Under the pieces are notes generated by a model. It searched no databases and was not told where the DNA came from. It saw only the letters and a list, made by a program, of their open reading frames with translations. Made by a program: the position numbers and the translations under genes. Source: Actinomadura physcomitrii (lineage in GTDB: Bacteria > Actinomycetota > Actinomycetes > Streptosporangiales > Streptosporangiaceae). From it: a DNA stretch of 64,000 bases. Location of the stretch: NCBI RefSeq assembly GCF_008923205.2, contig NZ_WBMS02000011.1, forward strand, positions 149,905-213,904. The letters run 5' to 3'. This document shows positions 17,724 through 27,273 of the stretch, piece by piece; position 1 is the stretch's first letter; every line of letters begins with the position of its first letter.

Positions 17724-18218
17724 ATGACACCAGCGAGCACGGGTGGGCGCGCCGACCCGGACCGAAAGACGACGGCGCCCGAGAACGAGGTCTTCGACAG
17801 CCCGACCCCGTGGGTCGCCGATCACATCCGCGCCTACCTCGACACCGGCGGCGTCGAGGGCCACCTCTACCAGGGCTGGCCAACGCTGCTGCTCACCACC
17901 CGCGGCCGCAGGACCGGCAAACTCCGCCGCACCGCGCTGATCTGTGGCCGCGACCGGGACCGCTACCTGCTGGTGGCCTCCAACGGCGGCGCGGACCGCC
18001 ACCCGGCCTGGTACCTCAACCTCACCGCCACCCCGGCGGTGTCGCTGCAGGTCGGACCGGACCACGTCAGCGCGACCGCCCGCACCGCCACCGCCGAGGA
18101 GAAGCCCCGGCTGTGGCGGATCGTGACCGAGCTGTTCCCCCAATACGCCAAGTACCAAGAGGAATCAGCACGCGAACTGCCCCTGGTGATCCTCACCCCC
18201 CAGACCCCGCCCGGATGA
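17724..18218 (+). CDS. Nitroreductase-family deazaflavin (F420)-dependent oxidoreductase
   Basis: 164 aa from ATG 17724, chosen because AAGGAG lies 8 nt upstream; the open frame upstream is non-coding. The split beta-barrel signature is LLLTTRGRRTGKLRRTAL (about residues 55-72), then YLLVASNGGADRHPAWYLNL, as in the Ddn/FDOR group that uses F420H2 to reduce quinones or nitro-compounds. GRRTGK contacts the cofactor phosphate and lactyl tail in relatives. Cytosolic or membrane-associated. Divergent from a MarR regulator. Physiological substrate unknown. Confidence 0.87.
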   Translation: MTPASTGGRADPDRKTTAPENEVFDSPTPWVADHIRAYLDTGGVEGHLYQGWPTLLLTTRGRRTGKLRRTALICGRDRDRYLLVASNGGADRHPAWYLNLTATPAVSLQVGPDHVSATARTATAEEKPRLWRIVTELFPQYAKYQEESARELPLVILTPQTPPG

Positions 18219-18288
18219 CCCGCCGGGCCGAGCAACGGATGGACGAACCATGACGACGCGACCCGCCCTGAGCGACCACTAGCAGCCT

Positions 18289-18669
18289 GTGAGCGCGCAG
18301 GCGGTGGCGGCCGACTTCGCCGCGATATTGCAGCGGGCCGGAGAGGCCGGCGACGCCGACCTCTACGACTCCGCCTTCGCGGCAGACGTGCTGTGGGGCA
18401 GCCCCTACGGAGCCACCGTGGCCGGCTACACCGAACTGGCCATCCACCGGCGCCTCATGGCGGCGAACGCCGCACCATCGTCACGGTTCGAGGTGGTCAC
18501 CGCGCTCACCCCCGCACCCGGCGTGGTGGTGACGCACATCCGCCGACGGGCATCCGACGCCGGCGGATTCTCCGAGATGGCACTGTACGTCCTGGTAGAA
18601 CGCGCCGGACGGTGGTGGCTCGCAGCGGCACAGAACACCCCCATCGGCGAATCATCGCTGCGCAGCTGA
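18289..18669 (+). CDS. SnoaL/DUF4440-like NTF2-fold protein, 5' end probably disrupted
   Basis: 126 aa from the first available start, GTG 18289. The fold resembles SgcJ/EcaC-type NTF2 proteins: VAADFAAILQRAGEAGDADL at the N-terminus, DVLWGSPYGATVAGYTELA, then ALYVLVERAGRWWLAAAQNTP, the usual final strand. An in-frame ATG at 18250 begins nine more family-like codons (MTTRPALSDH) but is cut by TAG at 18280-18282. No ribosome site precedes GTG 18289. So either a shorter protein is made weakly or the gene is inactivated by a nonsense change. The small downstream distance from the reductase gene suggests co-transcription. Confidence 0.6.
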   Translation: MSAQAVAADFAAILQRAGEAGDADLYDSAFAADVLWGSPYGATVAGYTELAIHRRLMAANAAPSSRFEVVTALTPAPGVVVTHIRRRASDAGGFSEMALYVLVERAGRWWLAAAQNTPIGESSLRS

Positions 18670-18789
18670 AGACAAGGCGGCCACCGGCTCCCGAGGATCC
18701 TTTGCGCGCCTTGGCCATCGGGGCGGCCGCGGCCACCGTCAGATCAGCTTCCGACCGCCAGATGCCGCGCCAGCCTCCTCGCAGGCCGA

Positions 18790-21700
18790 TCAGCGCAGGA
18801 CGATGCGGTCAGGTAGACCGCCGATCAGACCTTCTCCCTGGAGCGTCAGCAGATCCTGGTGGAATGCGCGCGCGATGTCGGAACCACGCCGGTTCCAGCC
18901 GAAGAAGCGGGCGGTGTGAACGGTCAATTCGGTCTCGCTCATGCCCGGGGATTCACGGATGACGCTGAGCAGGGCGAGTCGCCGTTCCGCGGGCGGAACC
19001 TCGGCGACCTTGCGAAGAACTCCATCGCCGGGCTCGCGGGGCACGATCTGATGCCCTCGCAAGGTAAGGGTGTCACCGTCTTGCTCGACTTCGGAATCGT
19101 CTCTCAGCAGATCGGCGAGCGCCGCGTCGAGGTTGGAGCGGATCCGGGAGCCGAGCCGCTCGATGCCCCAGACCGTTGCCACCCTCCGGTAGAGGACGTC
19201 GCGCTGAATCGGTGCCTCGACCGCGAGAGTCTCGAGGAAGAGCCGCTGGAGCAGGGCGCGTGATCCGGGCTCGTGCATTTCGTAGAAATAGAGATGTTCG
19301 TCGAGATGCGCCCGCCGGTAGCGCGCTGCCCAACCGCGGCTCTGCCCGTCGTCGATGGACTCCATGGTGACCCGGGGCGGCTCCTCCGCCTGCGGTGATT
19401 CGGGAACCACCGCGATCGGATCGTGCGCATCGCCGGGTTCTGGCTGCTCCGACGTCACGGCGATGGCCGTCTCGACGGCTTCGCGCAGGCGAATCTCCGC
19501 TTCGGGACGGTTGCGGTACCAGTCGGTGCCCCAGATGCGGTGAAGTTCCCAGCCGAGGCCGCGGAGCACCTCTTCGCGCAGGCGGTCGCGGTCCCTCGCG
19601 GCCTTGGACGAGTGGTACATGGCGCCGTCGCACTCGATGCCGAGGGCGAACCGGCCTGGCCGGGCGGGATGGCGCACTGCCATGTCGATCCTGTAGCCGC
19701 CTACGCCGACCTGCGGCTGGACGTCGTATCCCCAGTCCGCCAGGACGTCGAGCACCGACTCCTCGAACGGGCTCTCGGGCACCGCGTCGCCGACGATGGG
19801 CGCGTGCTCCAGGACGGCAGGGCCGTGTTCGGCGTAGTCGAGGTACTTCTTGAAATGGTCGCGACTCGCATTGGCGCCCTCCCGGATGTCGGAGCCGGAG
19901 ATGGAGGAGATGACCTCGACGCGGTGGCGGGCGCGGGTCACGGCGACGTTGAGCCGCCGCCAGCCGTTCTCGCGGTTAAGCGGGCCGAACGCCATGGTGA
20001 GCCGTCCGTCGGGACCGGGCCCGTACCCGACGGAAATGATGATGACATCCCGCTCGTCGCCTTGGACGGTCTCCAAATTCTTGACGAAGAACCCGTTGAG
20101 GCGGTCTTCGGCGAAGAACCGTTCGAGTTCGGGGTGGCCGGTGCGGGCCCGTTCCACGGCGTCCTCGATGGCGCGCGCCTGCGCCTCGGACATCGCCACC
20201 ACGCCTAGGCTCAGGTGGGGGCGCGTCCGGTAGTGGTGCAGGACGCGTGCGGCAACGGCGTCCGCCTCGATCGGGTTGCTGCGGCTGCGTCCGCGCTCGT
20301 AAACGCCGGGCACCTTGGTGAACGTGACGCCGACATCGTCGCCGGACTCGGAGGCGCTGGGAAAGGTCACCAGGCTGTTGCCATAGAACCGGCGGTTGCT
20401 GAAGGCGATGAGTCCTTCGTGGCGGCTGCGGTAGTGCCAGGACAGCGGCAGGCTGCGGATGAGGCCGCTGCCCTTGCACATGTCGAGAAGCGAGTCGAAG
20501 GAGTCGGGGGCGTCCTCGTCGTACTCGTCGTCGCCGGAGTCGTCGGTCTGGGCGAAGAAGTCGGTCGGCGGCAGCTGCTTCTGGTCGCCTGCCACGATGA
20601 GCGAGTCGCCGCGGTAGACGCAGTTGACGGCGTCCTGCGGGAGCACCTGCGACGCTTCATCGAAGATGACGACGTCGAAGCGGTATCCGGCCGGCAGGAA
20701 CTGGCTGACCGTCAGCGGGCTCATCATGAAGCAGGGCTTCACCAGCGGGACGATGGCAGAGGCCCGGTCGAGCAGTGTCCGCACGGGCATGTGCCGGCTC
20801 CTCTTCTCGGCCTCCCGTTGGATGACCGCGGCCTGCCCGATGTTGGGCCGGGGACGGCGCGCGTTGCATGCGTCGATCACCTGGGCGTGCGCGTTGGCGA
20901 CCAGCGCGCGGTCGAGGTCACGGAACAGCTCGACGAGCTTGTCCCGCTCGATTGCTCGAACGGGAGCGAGCCGCGCGTCGCCGGCCATGATCTGCTCGGT
21001 CCAGGCTTCGAGGACGGCCCGTTCGGCGGCCCGCGGGAACTGCGCGCCGTCCAGCCCCTTCTCAGCGGCGCGGCCGATCAGCCCGTCAAGCCCATATCGG
21101 CGCAGTGCCTTCTGGGCGTCGCGGAAGGATCGCCACTCGTCGGGGCCGGATCGGTCCGCGGCGAGCCGGCCGGTGAGTTCGTCGAAGGCGGGGGTGGCGC
21201 CGGTGAGCCGGGAGTGCAGGTCGGCGCGGCGGCTGTCGTCGAACAACTGGACGAAGTCGGTGACGGCAGCGCGGAACGCCGCCCACGTCGCGCGCAGGTC
21301 CTCGTCCGGGCGGGCCGCGAGGAGGGCACGGGCAGCCTGCTCGGGCAGGGGCTCGTCAGGAGCCCGGATGCCGGTGACCCAGTTGAGCGCGATGGTGAGG
21401 GCGTCCGCGTCCGTGTCCAGCCCGCGATAGAGGGGGCCGAGCAGTTGCTCGTCCTGAACTCTCTGGTCGAGGAAGGCTTTCCGCCCGGCACGGACCTCCT
21501 CGACTTGTGCGGTGATGCGGCGGGTCTCCGCGAGAGTCAGCGGCGTCGTCGCTGCGAGTACCGGCTGCACGACGGCGATCAGATGCGCGGCGTCGGCCAG
21601 CGGCTGAAGATGAGCCTCGTACCAGGCGGCGGCGTCCGGCAGGGGGCCGTGCACCAGCCGCGGGCGTCCACCTGGCTCGGGACCCGGGACGAGCGTTCGC

Positions 21701-24237
21701 CGCCACCGGTCGAGCCGCTCGTGGATCCGGTCGGCGGCGGCCCAGACTCCGGCTTCGGGACTGCCGTCGGCACTGACCTGGCCGGCGAGGGCTGCCGGAG
21801 CGCGCACCGCGCCGGTGAGGCGGCAGATCTCCGCGGCGTCGTCCAGAAGTGCGCGAATGAGGGTGAAGTCGGTGCGTTCGCCTTGCCAGTAACGTCCGAG
21901 CAACCTGCCGCTCGAGGCGGATGCGTGACGCAGGGCCATCGCGGCCTCGTACCATGCCAGTGCCTGCGGAAGCCGTGCGGAGGCTTCCTTGCTCCACTCG
22001 CCGGTGACGGTCGCTGCGGCCAGGAGCCGTCTGTCGCCGCGGTGGGAGCCGGAGAGTCTGGCGATCCCATGGGCTTCACCAAATCGGCGGACGAGGGCGG
22101 GGAAGTCCGGGATGTTAAGGATGTCCTCGGTGAACACCTGGCCGGCTGCGGCCCTGGCCTGGACGAGCGCGGTGACGTGGTGTTCGAGTTCGGCGGCGGC
22201 GCGGGCTGCGGCGGCTCTGCCATCGTGGGTCAGCCATGCCGCGTCTGGACGGGCCTGCCGCCGCGCGAATTCGGTCAGCCTGTACAGCCCGAGTGCTTGC
22301 TCCGTGGTCTCAGGGGTGGGCATACCGTAAACGGCGGCGATGTCCGCCAAGGATGCCTGGACCTCGCGAAGCAGCAGCGCCATCTCGTGGAAGTGAGCGG
22401 CCAGTCCGCGAAGCCGCTCCTCGGTGAGGGCGGACAGGTCGAGTCCTTCGACCGGCAGTTCGGCGAGGGCGTTCTCCGCAGCGGTCGGTGCGGTGGGGAG
22501 TCCGGGGGGCAGGTCGTCCCAATTGTCACCGACGTCGTCGGCTACGGCGCCGATCGCGGCCCGCAGGTCGCCGAGGCACACGGTGAACTCGGTGACCTCG
22601 GTCCGCAGCGCCGCGAGATCGGGGGCGGTGAGCCAGACCTCCGGGACGTCGGGACGGCCGGCCGTGCTGTCGAGTAGGGCGAGCAGCCGCTCAGCGGCGC
22701 CTAGGTCGGTGAGGCCCAAGGGCACGGTGAGGTCGGCGTGCGCGGCGAGGCGGCGCCCGAGCGTCTCGGCGCGTTCCCGGAGCAGTTGGAGGCGCGGCTG
22801 CGGTTGCCCGCTTCCTGTGAGGCCCCGCCACGCGAAGTCGGGTCCTTCGGCCACGGGCCGCCACGAGTCGCCCAGCCTTGCCGCCGCGTCGCGGATGTCC
22901 TGGAGTCCCTCGGCGGTCAGGCCGTCCGGCAGCGCGGTCGGCAGCGGTGGCGCGTCGGCGAGCGCGCTCAGTCGCCCGATCACCTCGTGGAGGGTGAGGC
23001 CCAGCGGCGGTCGCGTTTCGTTCATCGCCGCCGCGTACGCCGACAGCTCCCGCCGCGTGCGCAGGAGACGCTGCCGGTCTTCCTCTGCTTCGGTGGGGAC
23101 GGCTTTGGGGCGCTGCGAGAGAGCCTCTCCCAACGTCTTCGCGACCTCTTTGCGGCTCGCGTGGTGGCTGTGCAGCGCCAGGATGAACGCTCCGAGTCCC
23201 ACCTTCTCGAGGCGGTTGCGGACCACGTCCAGTGCGGCGGCCTTCTCACTGACGAACAGAACGCTGCGGCCCTTGTACATGAGCGCCGCGATCATGTTGG
23301 CGATGGTCTGGCTCTTGCCGGTGCCGGGCGGTCCGTCCATGATGAACGACCGCCCGTCGAGCGCCGCCGCGACACACTGGCGTTGCGACGAGTCGGCGTC
23401 CAGGACGAGCGGCGTCAACTCGGGGGGCTGGAGTTCGTCGATCCTTTCGGTGTCGAGGGGATCGAAGTACAGCGCGTCTTCGGGCAGGTGCGCGGCTTCG
23501 CCGAGCCCGATGGCCTGGACGAGAGGATGGGCCAGGATCTGGTCCTCGTGATCGAGCAGGTCCCGGTACATCGCCTCCTTGTGGGAGCGGAACGTCGCGA
23601 GCACGACGTCCTCGTTGACCTCCCAGTCCGGGTGGTCCGCGACGGCGGCCCGGACGGCGGAGAGGGTGCTGAGAAGGTCCTTCATGCTGTCGGGGTCAGG
23701 CCAGTCGACGCCGAGCTGCCCCATCTTGACGGCAAGCGCCGGATTGGGGGCGGGGTCCTCGCTCTGCTCGATGATCAGCCTGAACAGACCGGGCCCGAGG
23801 CGGTCGAGCCGCACCGGGACGAGCAGCAGCGGCGCCCGGCTGAAGCTCTCCGCACCCGGCTCGCGCCATCTGAGGAAAGCCACGCCGAGTTGTAGCGTCC
23901 ACAAGCCGGTGTCGTTGAACACATGGTTGGAGTCCCGGTAGAGCGTGCGGAGTGACGCGTCGAGCGAAGCCCGGGTGGTCTTCTGCGTGACGATCCCGTC
24001 GGCATCCGCAAGGTCGGCCGGGCCCTCGTCGTCTTCTTCGTCCTCCGGGAGTTCGGCGAACCGCAGGCCCGAGTCGAGATCGACGAGCAGCGGACCGGCC
24101 AGCGGGGATCGGATCTCCAGCGTGGCCGTGCGCGTGGGCCGAAAGTTCAGCAGCCGGTTCCGGCCGCTGAGATCGATCAGGTCGTCGCGCCATTTGCCTA
24201 GTACGTTCCGCAACAGGGCGCGTGGCTGCTCATTCAT
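18790..24237 (-). CDS. hhe: DUF4011-SF1 helicase-Vsr/MTES_1575 nuclease-DUF3320 protein (Hhe-like defence protein)
   Basis: A single 1815-aa protein. Residues 1-150 are DUF4011 (LIDLSGRNRLLNFRPT). An SF1 helicase follows, with Walker A DGPPGTGKSQTIAN near residue 300, a long helical insertion, Walker B VVIFDEASQVLPQDAVN near 1190, VAGDQKQLPPTDFF, LETVQGDERDVIIISVGYG and AVTRARHRVEVISS. Residues about 1490-1600 are an endonuclease of the Vsr/MTES_1575 type (YRIDMAV, LGIECDGAMYHSSKAARDRD). The C-terminus is DUF3320-like (LAVEAPIQRDVLYRRVATVWG). Family knowledge: this architecture was named Hhe among predicted single-gene antiphage proteins. GAGGGGG lies 7 nt before the ATG. Beside it are other probable defence genes. 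Function in this host is inferred. Confidence 0.85.
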   Translation of the reverse strand: MNEQPRALLRNVLGKWRDDLIDLSGRNRLLNFRPTRTATLEIRSPLAGPLLVDLDSGLRFAELPEDEEDDEGPADLADADGIVTQKTTRASLDASLRTLYRDSNHVFNDTGLWTLQLGVAFLRWREPGAESFSRAPLLLVPVRLDRLGPGLFRLIIEQSEDPAPNPALAVKMGQLGVDWPDPDSMKDLLSTLSAVRAAVADHPDWEVNEDVVLATFRSHKEAMYRDLLDHEDQILAHPLVQAIGLGEAAHLPEDALYFDPLDTERIDELQPPELTPLVLDADSSQRQCVAAALDGRSFIMDGPPGTGKSQTIANMIAALMYKGRSVLFVSEKAAALDVVRNRLEKVGLGAFILALHSHHASRKEVAKTLGEALSQRPKAVPTEAEEDRQRLLRTRRELSAYAAAMNETRPPLGLTLHEVIGRLSALADAPPLPTALPDGLTAEGLQDIRDAAARLGDSWRPVAEGPDFAWRGLTGSGQPQPRLQLLRERAETLGRRLAAHADLTVPLGLTDLGAAERLLALLDSTAGRPDVPEVWLTAPDLAALRTEVTEFTVCLGDLRAAIGAVADDVGDNWDDLPPGLPTAPTAAENALAELPVEGLDLSALTEERLRGLAAHFHEMALLLREVQASLADIAAVYGMPTPETTEQALGLYRLTEFARRQARPDAAWLTHDGRAAAARAAAELEHHVTALVQARAAAGQVFTEDILNIPDFPALVRRFGEAHGIARLSGSHRGDRRLLAAATVTGEWSKEASARLPQALAWYEAAMALRHASASSGRLLGRYWQGERTDFTLIRALLDDAAEICRLTGAVRAPAALAGQVSADGSPEAGVWAAADRIHERLDRWRRTLVPGPEPGGRPRLVHGPLPDAAAWYEAHLQPLADAAHLIAVVQPVLAATTPLTLAETRRITAQVEEVRAGRKAFLDQRVQDEQLLGPLYRGLDTDADALTIALNWVTGIRAPDEPLPEQAARALLAARPDEDLRATWAAFRAAVTDFVQLFDDSRRADLHSRLTGATPAFDELTGRLAADRSGPDEWRSFRDAQKALRRYGLDGLIGRAAEKGLDGAQFPRAAERAVLEAWTEQIMAGDARLAPVRAIERDKLVELFRDLDRALVANAHAQVIDACNARRPRPNIGQAAVIQREAEKRSRHMPVRTLLDRASAIVPLVKPCFMMSPLTVSQFLPAGYRFDVVIFDEASQVLPQDAVNCVYRGDSLIVAGDQKQLPPTDFFAQTDDSGDDEYDEDAPDSFDSLLDMCKGSGLIRSLPLSWHYRSRHEGLIAFSNRRFYGNSLVTFPSASESGDDVGVTFTKVPGVYERGRSRSNPIEADAVAARVLHHYRTRPHLSLGVVAMSEAQARAIEDAVERARTGHPELERFFAEDRLNGFFVKNLETVQGDERDVIIISVGYGPGPDGRLTMAFGPLNRENGWRRLNVAVTRARHRVEVISSISGSDIREGANASRDHFKKYLDYAEHGPAVLEHAPIVGDAVPESPFEESVLDVLADWGYDVQPQVGVGGYRIDMAVRHPARPGRFALGIECDGAMYHSSKAARDRDRLREEVLRGLGWELHRIWGTDWYRNRPEAEIRLREAVETAIAVTSEQPEPGDAHDPIAVVPESPQAEEPPRVTMESIDDGQSRGWAARYRRAHLDEHLYFYEMHEPGSRALLQRLFLETLAVEAPIQRDVLYRRVATVWGIERLGSRIRSNLDAALADLLRDDSEVEQDGDTLTLRGHQIVPREPGDGVLRKVAEVPPAERRLALLSVIRESPGMSETELTVHTARFFGWNRRGSDIARAFHQDLLTLQGEGLIGGLPDRIVLR

Positions 24238-24569
24238 CAGTGAGCCCCCTCATAAACCCGACTTTCCCGGCACAGTAGGACGCCCGAGCCGGATGGTCGG
24301 TTGACCGCTGCCGGTTCCTCATCGAGTCGTGAACTCGATCGACCACAAGTCTAGGTGTTTATGACCTGTCCGTGTAAGGTGAGTGCCTGTCAAGGCGGTC
24401 GCTTCAGGGGGAGGTCTCGTACGTCGGTGCGCTGGCCTCGTGCGGCTGCCCGGTGGTCCGGTTGACACGCAGCCATGTCCGATTACGGCCAGGTGTGTCA
24501 AGGCCGGTGCGGAGCCTCGCCGACCGTCGTACGCGGAGCACGACGGCCGCCTACAAAAGGCATGTCGAC

Positions 24570-24872
24570 CTGAAACTGCCCTACGTGTCGGTACGGCTGA
24601 TCCTCAAGCCGGCCGGTGCGCACCTGGGGATTAACGGTCCATTCCGTCTCATTACCGTGAAGAACCGTCAAGTCGCTTACGTCGGCGCTCGACGGGGCGG
24701 GCGGCTGATCGAGGATGCAGCGGAGGTACAGGAACTCGCCGTAGATTACGAGCGAATCGGGTTCAAAGCCCTATCAGAGGACGCTTCCCGAACCCGCACC
24801 GCTGAGTTGGTGGAGGTGGCGAGTGGAGATCAATTGGCGGAAGAGTTCCCGGAGCGGGGCGATCAACGATGA
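24570..24872 (+). pseudogene. C-terminal remnant of an Scr1-type HTH/DUF5753 regulator
   Basis: The reading frame ending at 24872 contains VSVRLILKPAGAHLGINGPF, DVAYIGA-like QVAYVGARRGGRLIEDAAEV and ELAVDYERIGFKALSEDASR. It aligns along its length with the last 100 residues of the intact regulator at 35225-35938 (SIRVIARSAGWHFGLNGPF and onward). The HTH and the first half of DUF5753 are missing; upstream sequence to 24240 shows nothing similar. It therefore cannot bind DNA. It keeps the normal overlap with the DUF397 gene behind it. Confidence 0.75.
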
Positions 24873-25083
24873 GGCGTGCGTTGAAGTGGCCGGAGTGACG
24901 AGCGGTGTCGCCATCAGGGATTCCAAGGATCCCGATGGCGGGCGGCTGACAGTGGACGGTGACCAGTTCGGACGGTTGCTTCAGCGGATCAAGGGGGAGC
25001 ACTCGACCGGGTCTGAACGCGGGCGCAGGGGCCGATCTCGGAGCGGCGGCGCTTCGAGATCGGCCGGTTCGGTGGGGGAGTGA
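24823..25083 (+). CDS. DUF397 domain protein
   Basis: 86 aa; the first 62 are a full DUF397 domain (INWRKSSRSGAINDEACVEV, then VAIRDSKDPDGGRLTVDG, QFGRLL). DUF397 proteins are small partners encoded after Scr1-type HTH regulators in actinomycetes, in a toxin/antitoxin-like or signalling pairing of unsettled function. Here the upstream partner is truncated. Compared with the copy at 35932-36126, a small indel after RIKGEHST shifts the frame past the normal stop, so translation runs through the conserved terminator hairpin, adding an Arg/Gly/Ser tail. GTG start overlaps the end of the remnant. Confidence 0.75.
   Translation: MEINWRKSSRSGAINDEACVEVAGVTSGVAIRDSKDPDGGRLTVDGDQFGRLLQRIKGEHSTGSERGRRGRSRSGGASRSAGSVGE
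25030..25065 (+). terminator. Conserved hairpin after the DUF397 gene (copy 1)
   Basis: A 16-bp stem, GGCCGATCTCGGAGCG with CGCTTCGAGATCGGCC, one G-U pair, 4-nt loop. The same element with the same position follows the second DUF397 gene at 36137-36172. Confidence 0.7.
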
Positions 25084-25121
25084 CTGAGGGAAACAGGGGC
25101 ACGGTAGGCGTTGGCGGCCGG

Positions 25122-25742
25122 ATGGGCCGCTCTCTATCGGTTCTGCACCTGAGCCTTGACGACGACCTCGTGTTGCGCGCCGAGGCGGTCCGTCTCCAGC
25201 ACCTCGGCTGCCGCTTCGACCTCGACGCGGGCGCGCGATCGCTGGAGGACGCCGCCGCGCTCCACGCGCAGGCGGAGGCCATAATCGGCCAGGCCGGCAT
25301 CATGACCGACCGCGCCGGGCCGGGCCCTGCCCGGACCCTCGTCGCTGTCGGCGGCGTCCTCGGTGCGGGGTCCGAACTCGGCACCCACCGCGAGAGCGGC
25401 AAGGCGTGCATAGCATTGGCCATCACTCAGCTCCGCTTCGGACAGTACGTCTCGGCGGCGGCAGCGTTCCACGCGGCCACCGATGCGCTGGAACGGGCGC
25501 GCAATCGGTCCGGCCGGGCCCGGACGGGTGGATACCCGACGCCGCGGCGCCCGCCCGATGGGCACGGCCGAATTGGTGGCCGCAGAGCTGTGTCCCATCC
25601 GTCTCGATGCCGTCGACGAAGCCACCACGGCAAGCACCGCCCAGGCCCGCGATCAGATCAGCCCACCAAACCTGCCGGCGGTACCTGTACGAGCGCGCAC
25701 GGCGAATCCGGCACCGGCCAGATCAGGGGGCTGAGCACTTGA
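25122..25742 (+). CDS. Hypothetical protein, doubtful 3' part
   Basis: The frame from ATG 25122 (open from 25080) has strong G/C third positions and a helical, Ala-rich composition to about 25500 (FDLDAGARSLEDAAALHAQA, GKACIALAITQLRFGQYVSA). After that the same frame becomes Arg/Pro/His-rich and unlike a protein. The +1-related frame carries a more natural segment (MGTAELVAAELCPIRLDAVD) ending at 25734. This suggests a frameshift near 25500 in a decaying gene. No family is recognised. It fills part of the gap between the DUF397 gene and the convergent two-gene module. Confidence 0.35.
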   Translation: MGRSLSVLHLSLDDDLVLRAEAVRLQHLGCRFDLDAGARSLEDAAALHAQAEAIIGQAGIMTDRAGPGPARTLVAVGGVLGAGSELGTHRESGKACIALAITQLRFGQYVSAAAAFHAATDALERARNRSGRARTGGYPTPRRPPDGHGRIGGRRAVSHPSRCRRRSHHGKHRPGPRSDQPTKPAGGTCTSAHGESGTGQIRGLST

Positions 25743-25806
25743 CCGCCGGAGAGCCCGTGATGCGAGCCGGACTACGGTTGTCATCGTTCACGGCAGAATC
25801 CGAAGA

Positions 25807-27273
25807 TCACCAATCGTCGATCTCGCGCGGGCTCTCTTCGGGCGTCACCATGTGCCTGGCCCCCGAAAGGCGGTCGACATGCGCCCGCATCATCGCGAAG
25901 GCCTCGCCGGCAACGCGCCCCTCCTCGGGATCGAATCTCGGGAACGCGAGCAGCGCCAGGGTGACAAGCTGTGAGATCTCAAAGCGACTGGATCCGTATC
26001 CGGTCACGGAATCGTTGGTGAAGTTCAGTTTCAGGAGGTTCCCTTCGGCAGATCTCACCGCGACCCGCCGGACTTGTGCATTCGGTCCGGCAGTGGAAAT
26101 CACCCGCATGAAGTCGGCATCGTCGAAGACGCCCGTGTCGCCCTCGGACTCGCAGGTCCATTTGCGACCCTCGTCGACGAACTCGATCGTCCGGACGGGA
26201 GTTCTGTCTCTCATGAGCAGGCGTAGCCGCTGCAGGACATCTCCCAATGGAACCCCGGTGGATTTCACGGTCTCCGGCAACTGGTCGGCGCTGCCGTACA
26301 GGCGAAGGAGGGAGTGGCGCATGCGGAACGCGAGGCCGCCGTCTTCGATCGTAAAGTATGCGAACCTTTTGCCGGGAAGTTCGTTTACCTCGGAGGCGAC
26401 CGCGGCGCTGGCACGTGCCTTGAGGCGGTCGCTGTTGGCCCAGATGAGTTCCTGCAGGTTTTCAGTCGGCTCTGAAAGATCCAGGCTCACCAGTTGATCG
26501 AACTTCAGCGAGTGCCCCAGATTGCGCCAGAACAGCGTGTCCTTGATCCAGTCCTGCTCAAGGAGGAACAGTAATGCGCTGTCGTCGAGGTGATCCTGCT
26601 TGACCGCCGCGGGAAACAGGGAAGCGGGCTGCCCTGAGCCCACCCAGAGGGCTTGCAGGACCTGGAGGAGTCGGTCGGTGCGATCCGAATCCAGAACGCT
26701 TGCGATTCGGCCGGCCGCGCTGGCCGTCCGCAGGGAGTCACCGCGTCTCGCGGATTCGAAACCGTCCTCGAAAAGCGTTGCGGTATCGGCGGCCTCTTCT
26801 CGGTCCACGACGCCGCGCCCGCCTTGGAGGACGGCGGCGGAGGCGAGGCCCAACAGGTCGGTTCGACGCCTTCTGGCCACGAACTCGTCCGCGCCGGCCG
26901 CATCGGTGATGAGCACACCGTGGTCTTGTGCTTCGGACGATACCAGCGAGTTGTGCTCCGCTGACGACGAGACCGATCCCAACCCGTAGAAGATGGGTTT
27001 CCGGTCGGGTACCAGCCCGATGTCCTCCGCAAGATGCTCGGGGTTGGTGTCGGCCCGGATGAACAACTCCCGTGAGCGCTCCTCGCCGGGCCAACTGAGC
27101 ACGATATCGGGAACGAAGGTGTTATTGAAGTAGTCTGTGGTCCTGATTCGGACGCGCGTGTCCAGCGCCCGGATCCGGTTGATGACCTGCTCTTTCACGG
27201 AGGAGATGGAACGCGTTAGTGCTGCGATGCTCGCGTGGTCTTCCGCGCCCGCCGAAACACGATGACCAGTCAT
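25807..27273 (-). CDS. Unrecognised 488-aa protein, second gene of a two-gene module
   Basis: I do not recognise this protein. The first 45 residues are helical (SIAALTRSISSVKEQVINRI). Then RTTDYFNNTFVPDIVLSWPG and SRELFIRADTNPEHLAED form a beta-rich segment with a PD...(E)LFIR layout that loosely recalls a nuclease-like core, though no clear E-x-K is present. The middle is helical (DDSALLFLLEQDWIKDTLFW). The C-terminal third contains beta-rich YFTIEDGGLAFRMR and TIEFVDEGRKWTCESEGD. No signal peptide or transmembrane helix. Its ATG overlaps the stop of the upstream 199-aa gene (ATGA), so the two are translationally coupled. GC is visibly lower than in flanking housekeeping genes, pointing to transfer. 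Confidence 0.72.
   Translation of the reverse strand: MTGHRVSAGAEDHASIAALTRSISSVKEQVINRIRALDTRVRIRTTDYFNNTFVPDIVLSWPGEERSRELFIRADTNPEHLAEDIGLVPDRKPIFYGLGSVSSSAEHNSLVSSEAQDHGVLITDAAGADEFVARRRRTDLLGLASAAVLQGGRGVVDREEAADTATLFEDGFESARRGDSLRTASAAGRIASVLDSDRTDRLLQVLQALWVGSGQPASLFPAAVKQDHLDDSALLFLLEQDWIKDTLFWRNLGHSLKFDQLVSLDLSEPTENLQELIWANSDRLKARASAAVASEVNELPGKRFAYFTIEDGGLAFRMRHSLLRLYGSADQLPETVKSTGVPLGDVLQRLRLLMRDRTPVRTIEFVDEGRKWTCESEGDTGVFDDADFMRVISTAGPNAQVRRVAVRSAEGNLLKLNFTNDSVTGYGSSRFEISQLVTLALLAFPRFDPEEGRVAGEAFAMMRAHVDRLSGARHMVTPEESPREIDDW

Noticed and set aside
25134..25637. Minus-strand frame opposite the hypothetical gene at 25122
   Set aside because: The plus frame has the better G/C third-position pattern; the minus frame is Arg-rich without recognisable structure.
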